64,000 nt of DNA from Caryophanales bacterium. Its GTDB lineage: Bacteria; Bacillota; Bacilli; Exiguobacteriales; Exiguobacteriaceae. Below the pieces are notes generated by a model that was not told the origin of the DNA, searched no databases, and was given only the letters and a program-made list of their open reading frames with translations. The stretch spans positions 186,001 through 250,000 of the forward strand of contig CABJAC010000001.1 of assembly GCA_902363455.1 (NCBI GenBank). The letters run 5' to 3'. The position numbers and the translations under genes are program-made. Below, piece by piece: positions 43,661 through 53,952 of this stretch; position 1 is the stretch's first letter, and each line of letters opens with the position of its first letter.

Positions 43661-43988
43661 TACTAATACCTATCCACCCTTCTTATAGGACTTATTACCG
43701 ATTTTGACGATTTTTAATCATTAAATCTGTATTTACCCTTAATTTAATGGAAATCATGCAGATGAAACGAATGATTTTGAAGAAGCGACGATCATTTTTT
43801 TGTGAATGGTCTTTTTTTCGTGAAGCAATCTTCTGTGATGAACTAACAATACGCAAACATGATGAGTCGTCAAAAAAAGATAATCATTTCCATCAAGCTC
43901 TAATTGTTTTGCCAGTCGTTTGGAAATAAGGTGAAAGCATAACCAGTGTCCATCCAACATGTCAGGTAGCGAGAAAGAGGTGAACCAT
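43661..43988. other. Divergent intergenic region of the capsule locus
   Basis: About 330 bp between two divergent units. It is A/T rich and must hold both promoters, but I see no convincing -35/-10 pair and no riboswitch. SD GGGTGG serves the minus gene and AAAGAGG the plus gene. Confidence 0.5.
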
Positions 43989-44639
43989 ATGAACTCCATT
44001 CATCAAAAAAAGACATTCGGTGACCATGTGATGACATTAAAGAAAGGGTGGTGGGTGCTCTGCTTACTCGCTCTTCTCCTAGCGGGTGCCGGATACGCCG
44101 TCAGCACCTACGTGATTCCTCCGACGTATGAAGCCACTGCTTATATTTTGGCTGTTCCTGAATCGAATGCGGAAGCGGCATCGACGACGACTCTTGTCAG
44201 TACCTACCAAGATATTTTAAGAAGTCCGGAAGTCATCGATCAGGTCGCGAAAAAGATGGACGTAACAGACAAACGGATTTTCGATTTGACAGACCGTTTG
44301 ACGGTTTCGAGTAATCTGGATTCTCAAGTTATCGCCTTATCGGTCACGGATCGATCGGCGGAACAAGCCGCGATTCAAGCGAATACGATGACTGAAGTGT
44401 TCCAGGACTACGTGCCGCAACTGATTAAAACAAGTAGTACGGAAGTGTTCTCGACGGCACGGATTCCGACGAAACCGGTCTCGCCCAACATCTTGATGAA
44501 CACAGCGATTGGTGGAATTCTCGGACTGTTGTTCGGACTGTTGATCGTCTATTCCCGGGCACTCGGAAAAAAGTCGGTCACTGAAGCAACAAAAGAGACG
44601 CCTTATCCGCAAGCTGTCAGTCGTCCTAGCCGTTCTTGA
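43989..44639 (+). CDS. Wzz/YveK-type chain-length determinant protein
   Basis: The start at 43989 follows AAAGAGGTG. The 216-residue product has two membrane helices (about 23-43 and 170-190), an outer domain with TTLVSTYQDILRSPEVIDQVAKK and ARIPTKPVSPN before the second helix, which is the Wzz signature (PxxPxxP region). Such proteins set polymer length and usually activate a BY-type tyrosine kinase. No kinase gene is seen in this locus. Confidence 0.9.
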   Translation: MNSIHQKKTFGDHVMTLKKGWWVLCLLALLLAGAGYAVSTYVIPPTYEATAYILAVPESNAEAASTTTLVSTYQDILRSPEVIDQVAKKMDVTDKRIFDLTDRLTVSSNLDSQVIALSVTDRSAEQAAIQANTMTEVFQDYVPQLIKTSSTEVFSTARIPTKPVSPNILMNTAIGGILGLLFGLLIVYSRALGKKSVTEATKETPYPQAVSRPSRS

Positions 44640-44661
44640 TTTGAGAAAGGAGGAGCCCATC

Positions 44662-46533
44662 GTGCCAACTCCACCGTTTCATCAGTACCGCCGACATGTC
44701 AAAATCGGTCTGTTGCGACTGATTGACGCTGCCGTGATCATCGTATCGACAGTCGTTACGTTTTACTTTTTTAATCCGCTTAATCTGACTGCCCACTTCG
44801 AGTTGGTGGATGCTATCGAAATTGCCGCCATTCAATGGGTCGCTTTGACACTCGTCGCCCAGTGGATGCGATTTTATCAAATCATTTGGCGGTATGCCAG
44901 CCTGCGTGATTTAGGCGTATTGCTCATCGTCGTCGTTGCCAGCAGTTTTGTCCTTCTTGGGCTCGAATACGCTCTATTCGATTTTGCTGTTGAACGGGCG
45001 GTCTTTCTTCAAACCGGGTTGGTGCTGAACGGGATTTTGTTCGTCCGACTGTTGATTCGCGGACGGAGTTTTGAGTTGAAACGAGAAAAGCGGACACTCG
45101 GAAAACGGACGTTGATCATCGGTGCCGGTGCATCGGGACAGATGATTACAAAAGAGTTGAAACAGAAGAAGGCTCATATATTAAATGTCGTCGGGCTGCT
45201 GGATGATTTAACGGAACTTAAAGGGATGATGATTCACGGTGTACCGGTCGTCGGAACGATTGATCAACTCGAATGTTTGATCGATGAGTATAAAATCGAA
45301 GCAGTCGTTCTCGCTATTCCGTCACTCGACTATCCGAAGCGTGTCACCTTGCTGAACCGGATCAAACAGACGAAAGTCGAGGCCCATACGTTACCGATGC
45401 TCGTTGAACTAGCTTCCGGGAAAGTATCGGTTAATCAAATCCGCGAAGTCTCGATTGCCGACCTGCTCGGCCGTGAGCCGGTCGAACTGGATATTACAGA
45501 AATCGAAAAAAGTGTCAGTCAGGCTACGGTGCTCGTCACTGGAGCCGGCGGGTCGATCGGCTCCGAAATTTGCCGGCAACTCGCAAAATTTAAGCCCTCG
45601 CATTTGGTGTTACTCGGTCACGGAGAAAACAGTATCTACCTGATCCGCCGGGAACTCGAAGCAGCGACAGAAGGCATCACTTTACATTCCGTCATTGCCG
45701 ATGTGCAGGATGCAGACCGGATGATGGACGTGATGCAACGTTTCAAACCGGATCTTGTCTATCATGCCGCGGCTCATAAACACGTTCCGCTGATGGAAGA
45801 CAATCCGAGCGAAGCGGTCAAAAACAACATTTACGGCACGCGCAACGTCGCTCTTGCCGCCGAAGCGGCCGGTGTCCACCGGTTTGTCATGATTTCGACC
45901 GACAAAGCGGTTAATCCGACCAGTGTGATGGGAGCGACGAAACGAATCGCCGAGATGGTAATCCAACAAATCGCCCGGAAAAGTAAAACGACTTTTGCTG
46001 TTGTCCGGTTCGGCAACGTCCTCGGCAGCCGTGGTTCAGTTATTCCGCTTTTCAAGGAACAAATTGCGAACGGGGGTCCCGTGACGGTAACGGACCCGGC
46101 GATGACCCGTTACTTCATGACGATTCCGGAAGCGAGCCGGCTGGTCATTCAAGCCAGTGTTCTCGCGGAAGGCGGCGAAGTATTTGTCCTTGATATGGGA
46201 GAGCCGGTCAACATTACGACGCTCGCCCGTAACCTGATTCATCTGAGTGGTTTTACGGAAGAACAGATTCCGATCGTCTACAGCGGAATCCGAAAAGGAG
46301 AGAAATTGTACGAAGAGCTGCTGGCGACAGAAGAAGTCCACGAAGAACGGGTCTTTGAAAAAATTTTGGTCGGAAAAACACGACCGTTCGGATCGATTGA
46401 CCCGTACTTGCGGGAGATCGCAATGACAATCGACGATGAGCAGGCTTTACGGACATATCTGCTTGAAGCGACGAATCGAACCGATCTAGTGCCGATCACA
46501 ATTCCGCAGTCGATCCGGATTGCCCGGGAATGA
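44662..46533 (+). CDS. CapD-like UDP-sugar 4,6-dehydratase with membrane domain
   Basis: The GTG start at 44662 follows AAAGGAGG. The 623-residue product has four N-terminal membrane helices (about 15-125), a first Rossmann domain (LIIGAGASGQMITKEL) and a second extended SDR domain (VLVTGAGGSIGSEICRQLA, MISTDKAVNPTSVMGATKR). In place of the Tyr of YxxxK it has MGATK, as in membrane-bound PglF/WbpM/CapD enzymes. It makes UDP-4-keto-6-deoxy-GlcNAc, a precursor for aminated deoxy sugars; the DegT aminotransferase at 55618 could use it. Confidence 0.93.
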   Translation: MPTPPFHQYRRHVKIGLLRLIDAAVIIVSTVVTFYFFNPLNLTAHFELVDAIEIAAIQWVALTLVAQWMRFYQIIWRYASLRDLGVLLIVVVASSFVLLGLEYALFDFAVERAVFLQTGLVLNGILFVRLLIRGRSFELKREKRTLGKRTLIIGAGASGQMITKELKQKKAHILNVVGLLDDLTELKGMMIHGVPVVGTIDQLECLIDEYKIEAVVLAIPSLDYPKRVTLLNRIKQTKVEAHTLPMLVELASGKVSVNQIREVSIADLLGREPVELDITEIEKSVSQATVLVTGAGGSIGSEICRQLAKFKPSHLVLLGHGENSIYLIRRELEAATEGITLHSVIADVQDADRMMDVMQRFKPDLVYHAAAHKHVPLMEDNPSEAVKNNIYGTRNVALAAEAAGVHRFVMISTDKAVNPTSVMGATKRIAEMVIQQIARKSKTTFAVVRFGNVLGSRGSVIPLFKEQIANGGPVTVTDPAMTRYFMTIPEASRLVIQASVLAEGGEVFVLDMGEPVNITTLARNLIHLSGFTEEQIPIVYSGIRKGEKLYEELLATEEVHEERVFEKILVGKTRPFGSIDPYLREIAMTIDDEQALRTYLLEATNRTDLVPITIPQSIRIARE

Positions 46534-46547
46534 AGGGGGGAGACGAT

Positions 46548-47810
46548 ATGAAATCAACCCGGCAACTTTCGCGGTTCAACTTGATTTTCATCGCCGATAC
46601 AGCATATTCGCTTCATCAATGGATGATTTTGACACTCTTGATCAAATGGAGTACACCGCTGAACATCGGTTATTTCAATTATGCCCTTGCTCTGACAGCA
46701 CCGATCGTCATGTTCTGTTGGCTGAATGCCAGTACGATTCTGACGGCCGAACGATCAGGATTAAAAAATTTTAATTTGTTCATCAAAACCCGTTTTTCCT
46801 TGCTGACGGTCGGTGTCTTCGTCTTACTCGTCGTCTACTACTTCTTCGGAGAAGCCGATATTTTGTGGCTGACGTTACTCGTCTATTTGAACAAATACAT
46901 GGAATCGTTCGCCGATCTCGCTTACGGATTCCTGCAAGGTCATATGGCATTCAAGGAAGTGGCCTTATCGAAAATCTTCCGCAGTCTCGTCAATGTATCG
47001 GGAGCCGCCTTGATTTTGTTTACGACCCATTCGATTCACGGGTTCGTGCTCGCATTGGTCGCCGGGAACTTGGTCATGCTCGTCCTGTATGACTTACCGA
47101 CCGTCCGGCGGATCGGTCACGGTTTTGAGAACCAACAGATGAGTGAACGGTATCGAACCGGCCGCCTGTTATTTATCAAAGCCGTCCCACTGGGCTTTGT
47201 CGCCTTGTTGATTGCGTTGAACGCCAACATTCCCCGCTTGTTTGTCGGGCAAGCCATCGGGACGGAGGAACTTGGCTACTATGCCAGTATCGCTTATCTT
47301 TTGGTCCTTGGCAGTTTATTTATCCACTCACTCGTCGCGGTTTTGTTACCGAACTTCTCGTCTGACAGCGGGGAACGGCAAAGTCTGCCGGAACTGCGGA
47401 AGCTGACCCGCTCGATGCTGCTCATGACGAATGCCGTCGGTATCCTGTTGATTATCGGATCCATTTTCTTTGGAAAGTGGGGGCTGACGATTTTCTACAA
47501 TGCTTCGTTCGTTCAGTACCACACGATTTTCGTCCTAATGATGGTCGCCTCACTCTTTTTCTATAACTCGACCGTCATTCAAGCCTTATTGACCGGATTC
47601 CAACAGTTCCGAATTCAGACGATCGCCATCTTCGGTAGTGTCCTCGTCAACCTCGTCGCCTGCAGCCTCTTGATTCCGCTGTACGGTTTGTACGGGGCGA
47701 CGACAGCGTACGGTTTATGCGCGGTCACCCAGATTGGACTACTGATTCCCGCACTCTATCGTTCACTCTATCCACGTAAACTCGCACTCGCCATCGAACA
47801 AAGCAGCTGA
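46548..47810 (+). CDS. Wzx-type polysaccharide flippase
   Basis: The start at 46548 follows AAGGGGG. The 420-residue product has about 12 membrane segments and the MATE/MOP pattern of Wzx (RLFVGQAIGTEELGYYASIAYLLVLGSLF and AATTAYGL-like C-terminal stretch). It would flip undecaprenyl-linked repeat units to the outer face for polymerisation. Confidence 0.88.
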   Translation: MKSTRQLSRFNLIFIADTAYSLHQWMILTLLIKWSTPLNIGYFNYALALTAPIVMFCWLNASTILTAERSGLKNFNLFIKTRFSLLTVGVFVLLVVYYFFGEADILWLTLLVYLNKYMESFADLAYGFLQGHMAFKEVALSKIFRSLVNVSGAALILFTTHSIHGFVLALVAGNLVMLVLYDLPTVRRIGHGFENQQMSERYRTGRLLFIKAVPLGFVALLIALNANIPRLFVGQAIGTEELGYYASIAYLLVLGSLFIHSLVAVLLPNFSSDSGERQSLPELRKLTRSMLLMTNAVGILLIIGSIFFGKWGLTIFYNASFVQYHTIFVLMMVASLFFYNSTVIQALLTGFQQFRIQTIAIFGSVLVNLVACSLLIPLYGLYGATTAYGLCAVTQIGLLIPALYRSLYPRKLALAIEQSS

Positions 47811-47824
47811 AGGAGGGGAAAAGC

Positions 47825-49117
47825 ATGCGGCCGATCCTGATTGTCATTGCCATCGAAGCCTTGCTCAGCCAATTGGTTCGACCGCTCTTTTTGACTTCTG
47901 AAGGCTATATCGCGACGCTCCTTGCTATCAATTCGATTTTGCTGATGTTTTACCTCCTCCGGCAAGCTGAGACGACACCGCTGTTCTTGATTTTTGTGAC
48001 TGCGTTTCTGATTCGTCTGATGTTGATGTTGGTGGATTTAGAGTTGTTTCGACTGCCGCCGCACAGCGGGGACGACACAGAAGCATTTCACTTGGAGGGA
48101 TTACTGATCTATACGGATCCGACGATGTTTAATGAAGTCGTCCGGGGCAGTTATTCGAAGTTTCTCGGCATCTTCTATCTGGCGTTTGGTCCGGAACGGA
48201 TGCTTGCCCAGTACTTCAACGTCATTCTCGGTGTGGTCTCGGTCGTCATCCTATCGAAAACGTTCCTCCTGCTGAAATTACCGATGCACTACGTCTTGAT
48301 TGCGACCGGTATCTTCGCTTGCTTCCCGCAAGGACTGTTGCTGTCACCAATCCTCCTGCGGGATCAGCTGGTCGCACTCGGTATCGTCTATACACTCTAT
48401 TACATGGTGCGTTGGACACTCGACAAGTCGGCTGTCAGTCTGACACTTGCTTATCTCGGTTATTTCATCAGTACGATGTTTCATTCGGGTCTTGCGATCG
48501 GGATTCTCGTCCTTCTCGTCTACTTCTCTTTTTACAACCATGAAACGAAACGTATGGATTTCGAAGCCTCGAAGGTACAACGTCTGCTCGTTCAGGTTGT
48601 GATTGTCGGTTTCATCGTCTATAGCTTTCAGGACGTGTTGTTTGCGAAGTTCACCCATGTCTCGGAAAACGGTCAACTGTTCAGCGGAATGAGTTATGAC
48701 CGTGGTGGATCCGCTTATCTGAACGGACTGACAGTGACGGGACCGGGAGACATGATTTTATATGCACCAATTCGAATGATTTACTTCTTGTTTTCACCGT
48801 TCCCATGGCAATGGTCCAGTGTCATGAATATCGTCATTTTCTTCGCAGACGCTGTTTTTTATCTTTTCTTATTGGTTCTGACGCTGGTGCATCTGAAATA
48901 TTTAAGACAACATCCGCTGGGCAGTGTCCTGTTCTTCATGTTGCTTCTATTCCTCATCAATGCCGTCATTTTTGGTCTTGGGACAGGAAACGTCGGAACA
49001 GCCATCCGTCACCGGTATAAGTTGTTTCCGATGCTGCTGATTGTCTATACATCGATTCATTACATCCGCTATCAGGTGCTTCATCACTTCGAGGAGGTCG
49101 AGAAACGTGCAGAATAA
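47825..49117 (+). CDS. Multi-span membrane protein, EpsG/Wzy- or GT-C-like
   Basis: The 430-residue protein has about ten membrane helices. An acidic/histidine outer loop PPHSGDDTEAFHLEG and ILLRDQLVALGIVY with TMFHSGLAIGILVL recall EpsG/Wzy or GT-C type enzymes; the family cannot be fixed by eye. With the Wzy-like gene at 42371 the locus then has two polymerase candidates. AAGGAGGGG precedes the start. Confidence 0.7.
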   Translation: MRPILIVIAIEALLSQLVRPLFLTSEGYIATLLAINSILLMFYLLRQAETTPLFLIFVTAFLIRLMLMLVDLELFRLPPHSGDDTEAFHLEGLLIYTDPTMFNEVVRGSYSKFLGIFYLAFGPERMLAQYFNVILGVVSVVILSKTFLLLKLPMHYVLIATGIFACFPQGLLLSPILLRDQLVALGIVYTLYYMVRWTLDKSAVSLTLAYLGYFISTMFHSGLAIGILVLLVYFSFYNHETKRMDFEASKVQRLLVQVVIVGFIVYSFQDVLFAKFTHVSENGQLFSGMSYDRGGSAYLNGLTVTGPGDMILYAPIRMIYFLFSPFPWQWSSVMNIVIFFADAVFYLFLLVLTLVHLKYLRQHPLGSVLFFMLLLFLINAVIFGLGTGNVGTAIRHRYKLFPMLLIVYTSIHYIRYQVLHHFEEVEKRAE

Positions 49118-50144
49118 GACGATTTTAATCACGGGAATAGCAGGATTCATTGGATTTCATGCGGCACGTCGCTTTTTGGCAGAAGGGTACCGGGTCGTCG
49201 GACTGGATGAAGTCAATGATTATTACGATCCGACTCTCAAGGAAGCGCGACTAGCGGAACTGGATCCGAGCCGGTACACGTTTTACCGGGTATCGCTGGA
49301 AGATACGGCAGCAGTGAATCAGATCTTTAAAACGGAACAGATTGATCTCGTTCTCCATTTGGCCGCTCAGGCGGGGGTCCGGTACAGCATCGATCGTCCG
49401 GATGTCTACATCACGTCAAACATCGTCGGTTTCTTGTCAATCCTTGAAGCCTGCCGCCATTATCCGGTCGAACAATTAATGTATGCTTCATCCAGTTCCG
49501 TTTACGGATCGAATACAAAGATGCCGTTTGCCGTGACGGATGCGGTCGACCATCCGCTCAGTCTCTACGCTGCTTCGAAAAAAGCGAATGAACTGATGGC
49601 CCACACGTACAGCAGTCTTTACGGAGTCAAGACGACCGGTCTTCGCTTCTTCAGCGTCTACGGACCATGGGGACGCCCGGACATGGCACTGTTCAAGTTC
49701 ACGGAAGCGATCGCGAACGGTCAACCGATCGATCTGTACAACTACGGTGAGATGGGGCGCGACTTCACGTACGTCGACGATATCATTGAAAGCATCTACC
49801 GGCTGATGCTGACGGAACCGGTCGCTGATCCGGCATTTAATCAGGAAGATCCCTTACCCGACCGCAGCAATGTCCCGTATCGTGTCTTCAACATCGGCAG
49901 TCACAGTCCGATTCGACTGAACGAATTCGTCACTTTGATCGAACAACGCCTTGGCAAAAAAGCCATCAAACACGAGATGCCGCTTCAGGCAGGCGACGTC
50001 CCGGAAAGTTTCGCCGACGTGACCTCATTGTTCGAAACGATCGGCTACCGTCCACAGACGACGATCGAAGACGGGGTTCACGCATTCATCGACTGGTATG
50101 AACGTCATTATCAGCTGAAGGAGGAAGTACAAGATGGCGCTTAA
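49107..50144 (+). CDS. UDP-glucuronate 4-epimerase
   Basis: The GTG start at 49107, inside the end of the previous gene, follows AGGAGGT. The 345-residue SDR enzyme has ITGIAGFIGFHAARRF, DEVNDYYDP, SSVYGSN, SLYAASKKANE (YxxxK) and RFFSVYGPWGRPDMALFKF, all typical of CapI/GAE UDP-glucuronate epimerases. The product UDP-galacturonate would give an acidic polymer. It overlaps the next gene by 11 bp. Confidence 0.9.
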   Translation: MQNKTILITGIAGFIGFHAARRFLAEGYRVVGLDEVNDYYDPTLKEARLAELDPSRYTFYRVSLEDTAAVNQIFKTEQIDLVLHLAAQAGVRYSIDRPDVYITSNIVGFLSILEACRHYPVEQLMYASSSSVYGSNTKMPFAVTDAVDHPLSLYAASKKANELMAHTYSSLYGVKTTGLRFFSVYGPWGRPDMALFKFTEAIANGQPIDLYNYGEMGRDFTYVDDIIESIYRLMLTEPVADPAFNQEDPLPDRSNVPYRVFNIGSHSPIRLNEFVTLIEQRLGKKAIKHEMPLQAGDVPESFADVTSLFETIGYRPQTTIEDGVHAFIDWYERHYQLKEEVQDGA

Positions 50145-51483
50145 AGAAGAGTTCTATTACAAGTCTCCGATATTTATTCAGAATATTTTGACTTCTATTT
50201 ACGGTAAAAAGCTGATGCAAGAACGTTATGGGCCCGAATACGAAGCGAAAATGAAGGAACTGCGGGAGAAAGACCGGACGGTGGATTACCAGATCGAACA
50301 GCTCGAACGTCTGAATACGTTTCTCCTGTTCGTCCAAGCGCATACACCGTACTATCAAAAACTGTTTCAAGAATATGATATCCGATTGCCGTTCACTTCA
50401 CTGGAACAGTTGAAGACAATCCCAATCCTTGAGAAGGAGACGCTCAGGCAACAAAATGAAGCGTTCATGTCAAAGGTGGATGCGCCGGTCCGCGGCAGAA
50501 CCGGCGGGACGAGCGGAAAGTCGCTCCAAGTCGCCTTCGTCCGCGAAGACATCCAAGAACGGATGGCGCATCTTGACTACTTTAAGGAGTTGCACGGCTT
50601 TTATTCCGGGATGCGTCGGGCGAGTTTCACCGGCCGGACGTTGACGGCAATCGATCAGAAAAAGCCGATTTTCTGGCGGATGAACCGACCGTTAAACCAA
50701 CTGTTGCTGTCGATCTTTCACATGAAAGAAGAGAACTTTCCCGCTTATATCGCGGAACTGAACCGTTTTCAACCGGCGGCACTCGACGGCACACCAACGG
50801 CGATGCTTGAAATCGCCCAGTATCTACTCAGAAATAATCTCCGGCTCGCTTTTAAGTTGGTCGCGATCTTCCCGACATCGGAGACGGTGACACCGGAGAT
50901 GCGGCGCCTGCTCGAAGAAGCTTTTCAAGCTCCGGTCTTTGACCAGTACGGTTCCTCGGAAGGAGCACCGATCATTTCCGAATGCCGGGAGCGAAAACTC
51001 CATCTGCATCACGAAACGGGGATCATCGAACCGTACGGCGAGGGTGGAGAGGTCGTCGTCACGTGTTTTACGACACGCGGAACACCGCTGATCCGCTACC
51101 GGATCGGCGACCGGATGACGCTCAGCGAAGAACGATGCAGCTGCGGCTTGAACGGTCCGGTCATCGAGTCGATTGACGGACGCGGGACCAGCTACATCGT
51201 CAGTGAAAAGCGCGGCAAAGTGTTTGAAGGCGACATCACGACGATCGCCCGCGAATTACCGAACTCAGTTCTACGCCTGCAAGTCGAACAATACGCATTA
51301 AATCAAGTGACGCTCCGGTACATTCCGGACGAACAACGGTTTGTCCCGAAACATGAAAAAATCTTATTACGCGAGATGCACAAGCTCCTCGGCTCCTCGA
51401 TGCAGATCACGCTCGAGCCGGTCCGGCAGATGAAGCAGGAACCGAATGGGAAAACACTGATCGTCAGACAGTCGATGAAATAG
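50134..51483 (+). CDS. CapK-like adenylate-forming ligase
   Basis: The 449-residue protein resembles CapK/PaaK phenylacetate-CoA ligase relatives: GRTGGTSGKSLQV (P-loop type), DQYGSSEGAPIISEC, HHETGIIEPYGEGGEVVVT and TPLIRYRIGDRM with CSCG. Such enzymes activate a carboxylic acid as acyl-adenylate and lie in many capsule loci, presumably for acyl or amino acid decoration of the sugar. AAGGAGGAAG precedes ATG. Confidence 0.88.
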   Translation: MALKEEFYYKSPIFIQNILTSIYGKKLMQERYGPEYEAKMKELREKDRTVDYQIEQLERLNTFLLFVQAHTPYYQKLFQEYDIRLPFTSLEQLKTIPILEKETLRQQNEAFMSKVDAPVRGRTGGTSGKSLQVAFVREDIQERMAHLDYFKELHGFYSGMRRASFTGRTLTAIDQKKPIFWRMNRPLNQLLLSIFHMKEENFPAYIAELNRFQPAALDGTPTAMLEIAQYLLRNNLRLAFKLVAIFPTSETVTPEMRRLLEEAFQAPVFDQYGSSEGAPIISECRERKLHLHHETGIIEPYGEGGEVVVTCFTTRGTPLIRYRIGDRMTLSEERCSCGLNGPVIESIDGRGTSYIVSEKRGKVFEGDITTIARELPNSVLRLQVEQYALNQVTLRYIPDEQRFVPKHEKILLREMHKLLGSSMQITLEPVRQMKQEPNGKTLIVRQSMK

Positions 51484-51495
51484 GAGGAATCCATC

Positions 51496-52839
51496 ATGAA
51501 TAAGGCAGTCAAACACATCATAGATACGACAGCAGCCGAAACTCGATCACTCCCTATCGCCAACCGTTCGATTGCCGTCGTCGGTCTCGGATACGTCGGT
51601 CTTCCCGTCGCCGTCGCCTTTGGCGAAAAAACAGAAGTCGTCGGTTTTGATATCAAAGAGCAACGTGTCGCCGAACTGAAAGAAGGCATCGATGCGACGC
51701 TTGAACTCAGTCCATTCGTCCTCAAAAATGCAGATGTCGCCTACGTGACGGACGCAGCCGCACTTCACGCGAGCGACTTCATCATCATCGCCGTCCCGAC
51801 ACCAATCAATGCCCAGAATCAACCGGATTTGACACCGCTCCTCCGGGCTTCGCAGCTCGTCGGACGCCAGCTGAACAAAGGGGACATCGTCGTCTATGAA
51901 TCGACGGTCTACCCGGGCGCGACAGAAGAGGATTGTATCCCGGTCCTCGAAGAAGCCTCCGGTCTGCAGGCAGGGGTCGACTTCTTCGTCGGTTACTCAC
52001 CGGAACGAATCAATCCGGGCGATCATGAGCACACATTCAAGACGATCAAAAAAATCGTCTCGGCCCAAAATCAAGAAACGCTCGATATCGTCGCGGAAGT
52101 CTACGAAGCGGTCGTCGATGCCGGGGTCCACCGGGCATCGTCGATCAAGGTCGCAGAAGCCGCAAAAATCATTGAGAATACGCAACGGGACTTGAACATC
52201 GCCTTGATGAACGAACTGGCGATCATCTTTGACCGGATGGACATCGACACGCTCGAGGTACTCGAAGCCGCCGGTACGAAGTGGAACTTCCTGCCGTTTC
52301 GCCCGGGACTCGTCGGCGGACATTGTATCGGCGTCGACCCGTTCTACTTGACGATGAAAGCCGAATCGCTCGGTTATCATCCGGAAGTCATCCTCGCTGG
52401 TCGTCGGATCAACGATACGATGGGACGCTTCATCGCGACATCACTCGTCAAAAACCTGATCAAACAAAATATGCCGGTCCTTGGTGCCCGGGTCACCGTC
52501 CTTGGCCTATCGTTTAAGGAAAACGTCAGTGATATCCGGAACTCGAAAGTCGCGAATTTAGTCAAAGAGATTGAAGAGTTTGGAATTGAAGTCCAGGTCG
52601 CCGACCGGCTCGTCGCAAAAGAAGACGCGAAACGTGAATACGGGATTGATTTAGTTGATCTCGCGGAGTTAAAACCCGCGGACGTTGTCATCTTCGCCGT
52701 CTCCCATGAAGAATACGTCGAAGGCAACTGGTTACTTGCGCAACACCTGCTCAAAGTCGGACGGGGTATCGTCATCGACATCAAAGGGATGCTGACACCG
52801 TCGGAAAAACCGGAAGGGGTGCATTTATGGCGACTCTGA
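51496..52839 (+). CDS. Nucleotide-sugar 6-dehydrogenase (WbpA/TviB/WbpO type)
   Basis: The 447-residue enzyme has NAD motif VVGLGYVGLP, the lysine/asparagine segment AEAAKIIENTQRDLNIALMNE and the catalytic cysteine in GLVGGHCIGVDPFYLT. The GGHCIGVDP form is typical of UDP-N-acetylhexosamine dehydrogenases that make UDP-GlcNAcA or UDP-GalNAcA. It adds another acidic sugar to the locus. GGAGGA lies before the start. Confidence 0.92.
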   Translation: MNKAVKHIIDTTAAETRSLPIANRSIAVVGLGYVGLPVAVAFGEKTEVVGFDIKEQRVAELKEGIDATLELSPFVLKNADVAYVTDAAALHASDFIIIAVPTPINAQNQPDLTPLLRASQLVGRQLNKGDIVVYESTVYPGATEEDCIPVLEEASGLQAGVDFFVGYSPERINPGDHEHTFKTIKKIVSAQNQETLDIVAEVYEAVVDAGVHRASSIKVAEAAKIIENTQRDLNIALMNELAIIFDRMDIDTLEVLEAAGTKWNFLPFRPGLVGGHCIGVDPFYLTMKAESLGYHPEVILAGRRINDTMGRFIATSLVKNLIKQNMPVLGARVTVLGLSFKENVSDIRNSKVANLVKEIEEFGIEVQVADRLVAKEDAKREYGIDLVDLAELKPADVVIFAVSHEEYVEGNWLLAQHLLKVGRGIVIDIKGMLTPSEKPEGVHLWRL

Positions 52840-53936
52840 AAATCCTTCAAGTCTGCGCGTTGGATACGACGGCAGAAACGATGTTACAACCATTGCTTCT
52901 GGCTCTTCAGAACGCCGGACACGATGTCGGTATCGCCTGTGCGGATACCGGGGCGGCAGCTAAACTCGCTGCCCGAGGGTTTACGATGCACGATATCCCG
53001 ATTGAGCGAAAAATCGACTGGACGAGTAATTGGAAGACGATTCGCTCGATTGTCCAGATTCTAAAAGACGGAAAATACGACGCCGTACACGTCCACACAC
53101 CGGTCGCAGCAGCACTTGGCCGGGTGGCGGCAAAACGGGCCGGTACGAAACACATCGTTTATACGGCCCACGGCTTTTATTTCCATGAAAAGATGGGGCG
53201 CGTCACGTATCAACTGACGTATTCGGTCGAGAAGTGGCTCGCCCGGTTCGCGACGGATTATCTGTTGCTCCAAAGTTCAGAGGACTACGAACTCGCCAAC
53301 CGCAAACGCTTCAAAAATACGACCCGGTTGATGCATCTCGGGAACGGAATCGATTTGACCCGGTTTTATCCACGTCCACGTCAAGTGAATGCCCCGTTTA
53401 CGTTCTTGTTCATCGGGCGAATCGTGGAGGAAAAAGGGATTCTCGAACTGTTAAATGCGTTTGAAGAAGTCGTTGCCGTGCAACCGGACGTCCGACTCGT
53501 CATCGCCGGTGAAATGATGGCAAGTGAACGCGACCAGACGACCAAACACACATTTATGAAACGAATCCGGGAGATTCCAAATATCGATTATCTCGGTTTT
53601 GTCGAAGATGTCCCGTCTTTACTGCATCAAGTCGATGCCTTTGTTCTTCCTTCCCACCGCGAAGGTGTGCCGCGTTCGATCATCGAAGCGATGGCAACGG
53701 CGAAACCGGTCATCGCGACGAATATCCGCGGCTGCCGGGAAGAAGTCATCGACGGGAAAACGGGTTATTTAGTCGAGGTACAGGATGAAGACCAGCTGGC
53801 CCGTCGGATGCTGCATCTTGTCGAACAGCCGGACGTTGCATTTGAGATGGGGCGGGCTGGATTCGAACGGGCGATGAAACACTTTAACGAAGCAGACGTC
53901 ATCAAGCGGCAACTCGACCTCTTCTCGACCTTATAA
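52827..53936 (+). CDS. GT4 glycosyltransferase
   Basis: The 369-residue GT4 enzyme has VHVHTPVAAALGR, HLGNGIDLTRF, FLFIGRIVEEKGILELL and the donor site SHREGVPRSIIEAMATAKPVI. It resembles EpsD-type transferases. Overlaps the dehydrogenase gene by 13 bp. Donor and acceptor sugars are unknown. Confidence 0.93.
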   Translation: MATLKILQVCALDTTAETMLQPLLLALQNAGHDVGIACADTGAAAKLAARGFTMHDIPIERKIDWTSNWKTIRSIVQILKDGKYDAVHVHTPVAAALGRVAAKRAGTKHIVYTAHGFYFHEKMGRVTYQLTYSVEKWLARFATDYLLLQSSEDYELANRKRFKNTTRLMHLGNGIDLTRFYPRPRQVNAPFTFLFIGRIVEEKGILELLNAFEEVVAVQPDVRLVIAGEMMASERDQTTKHTFMKRIREIPNIDYLGFVEDVPSLLHQVDAFVLPSHREGVPRSIIEAMATAKPVIATNIRGCREEVIDGKTGYLVEVQDEDQLARRMLHLVEQPDVAFEMGRAGFERAMKHFNEADVIKRQLDLFSTL

Positions 53937-53952
53937 AAAGGAGGACGCCATC

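Noticed and set aside
43747..43929. 60-codon frame in the divergent capsule intergenic region
   Set aside because: No SD, A/T-driven composition, and frames of this length occur on both strands here.
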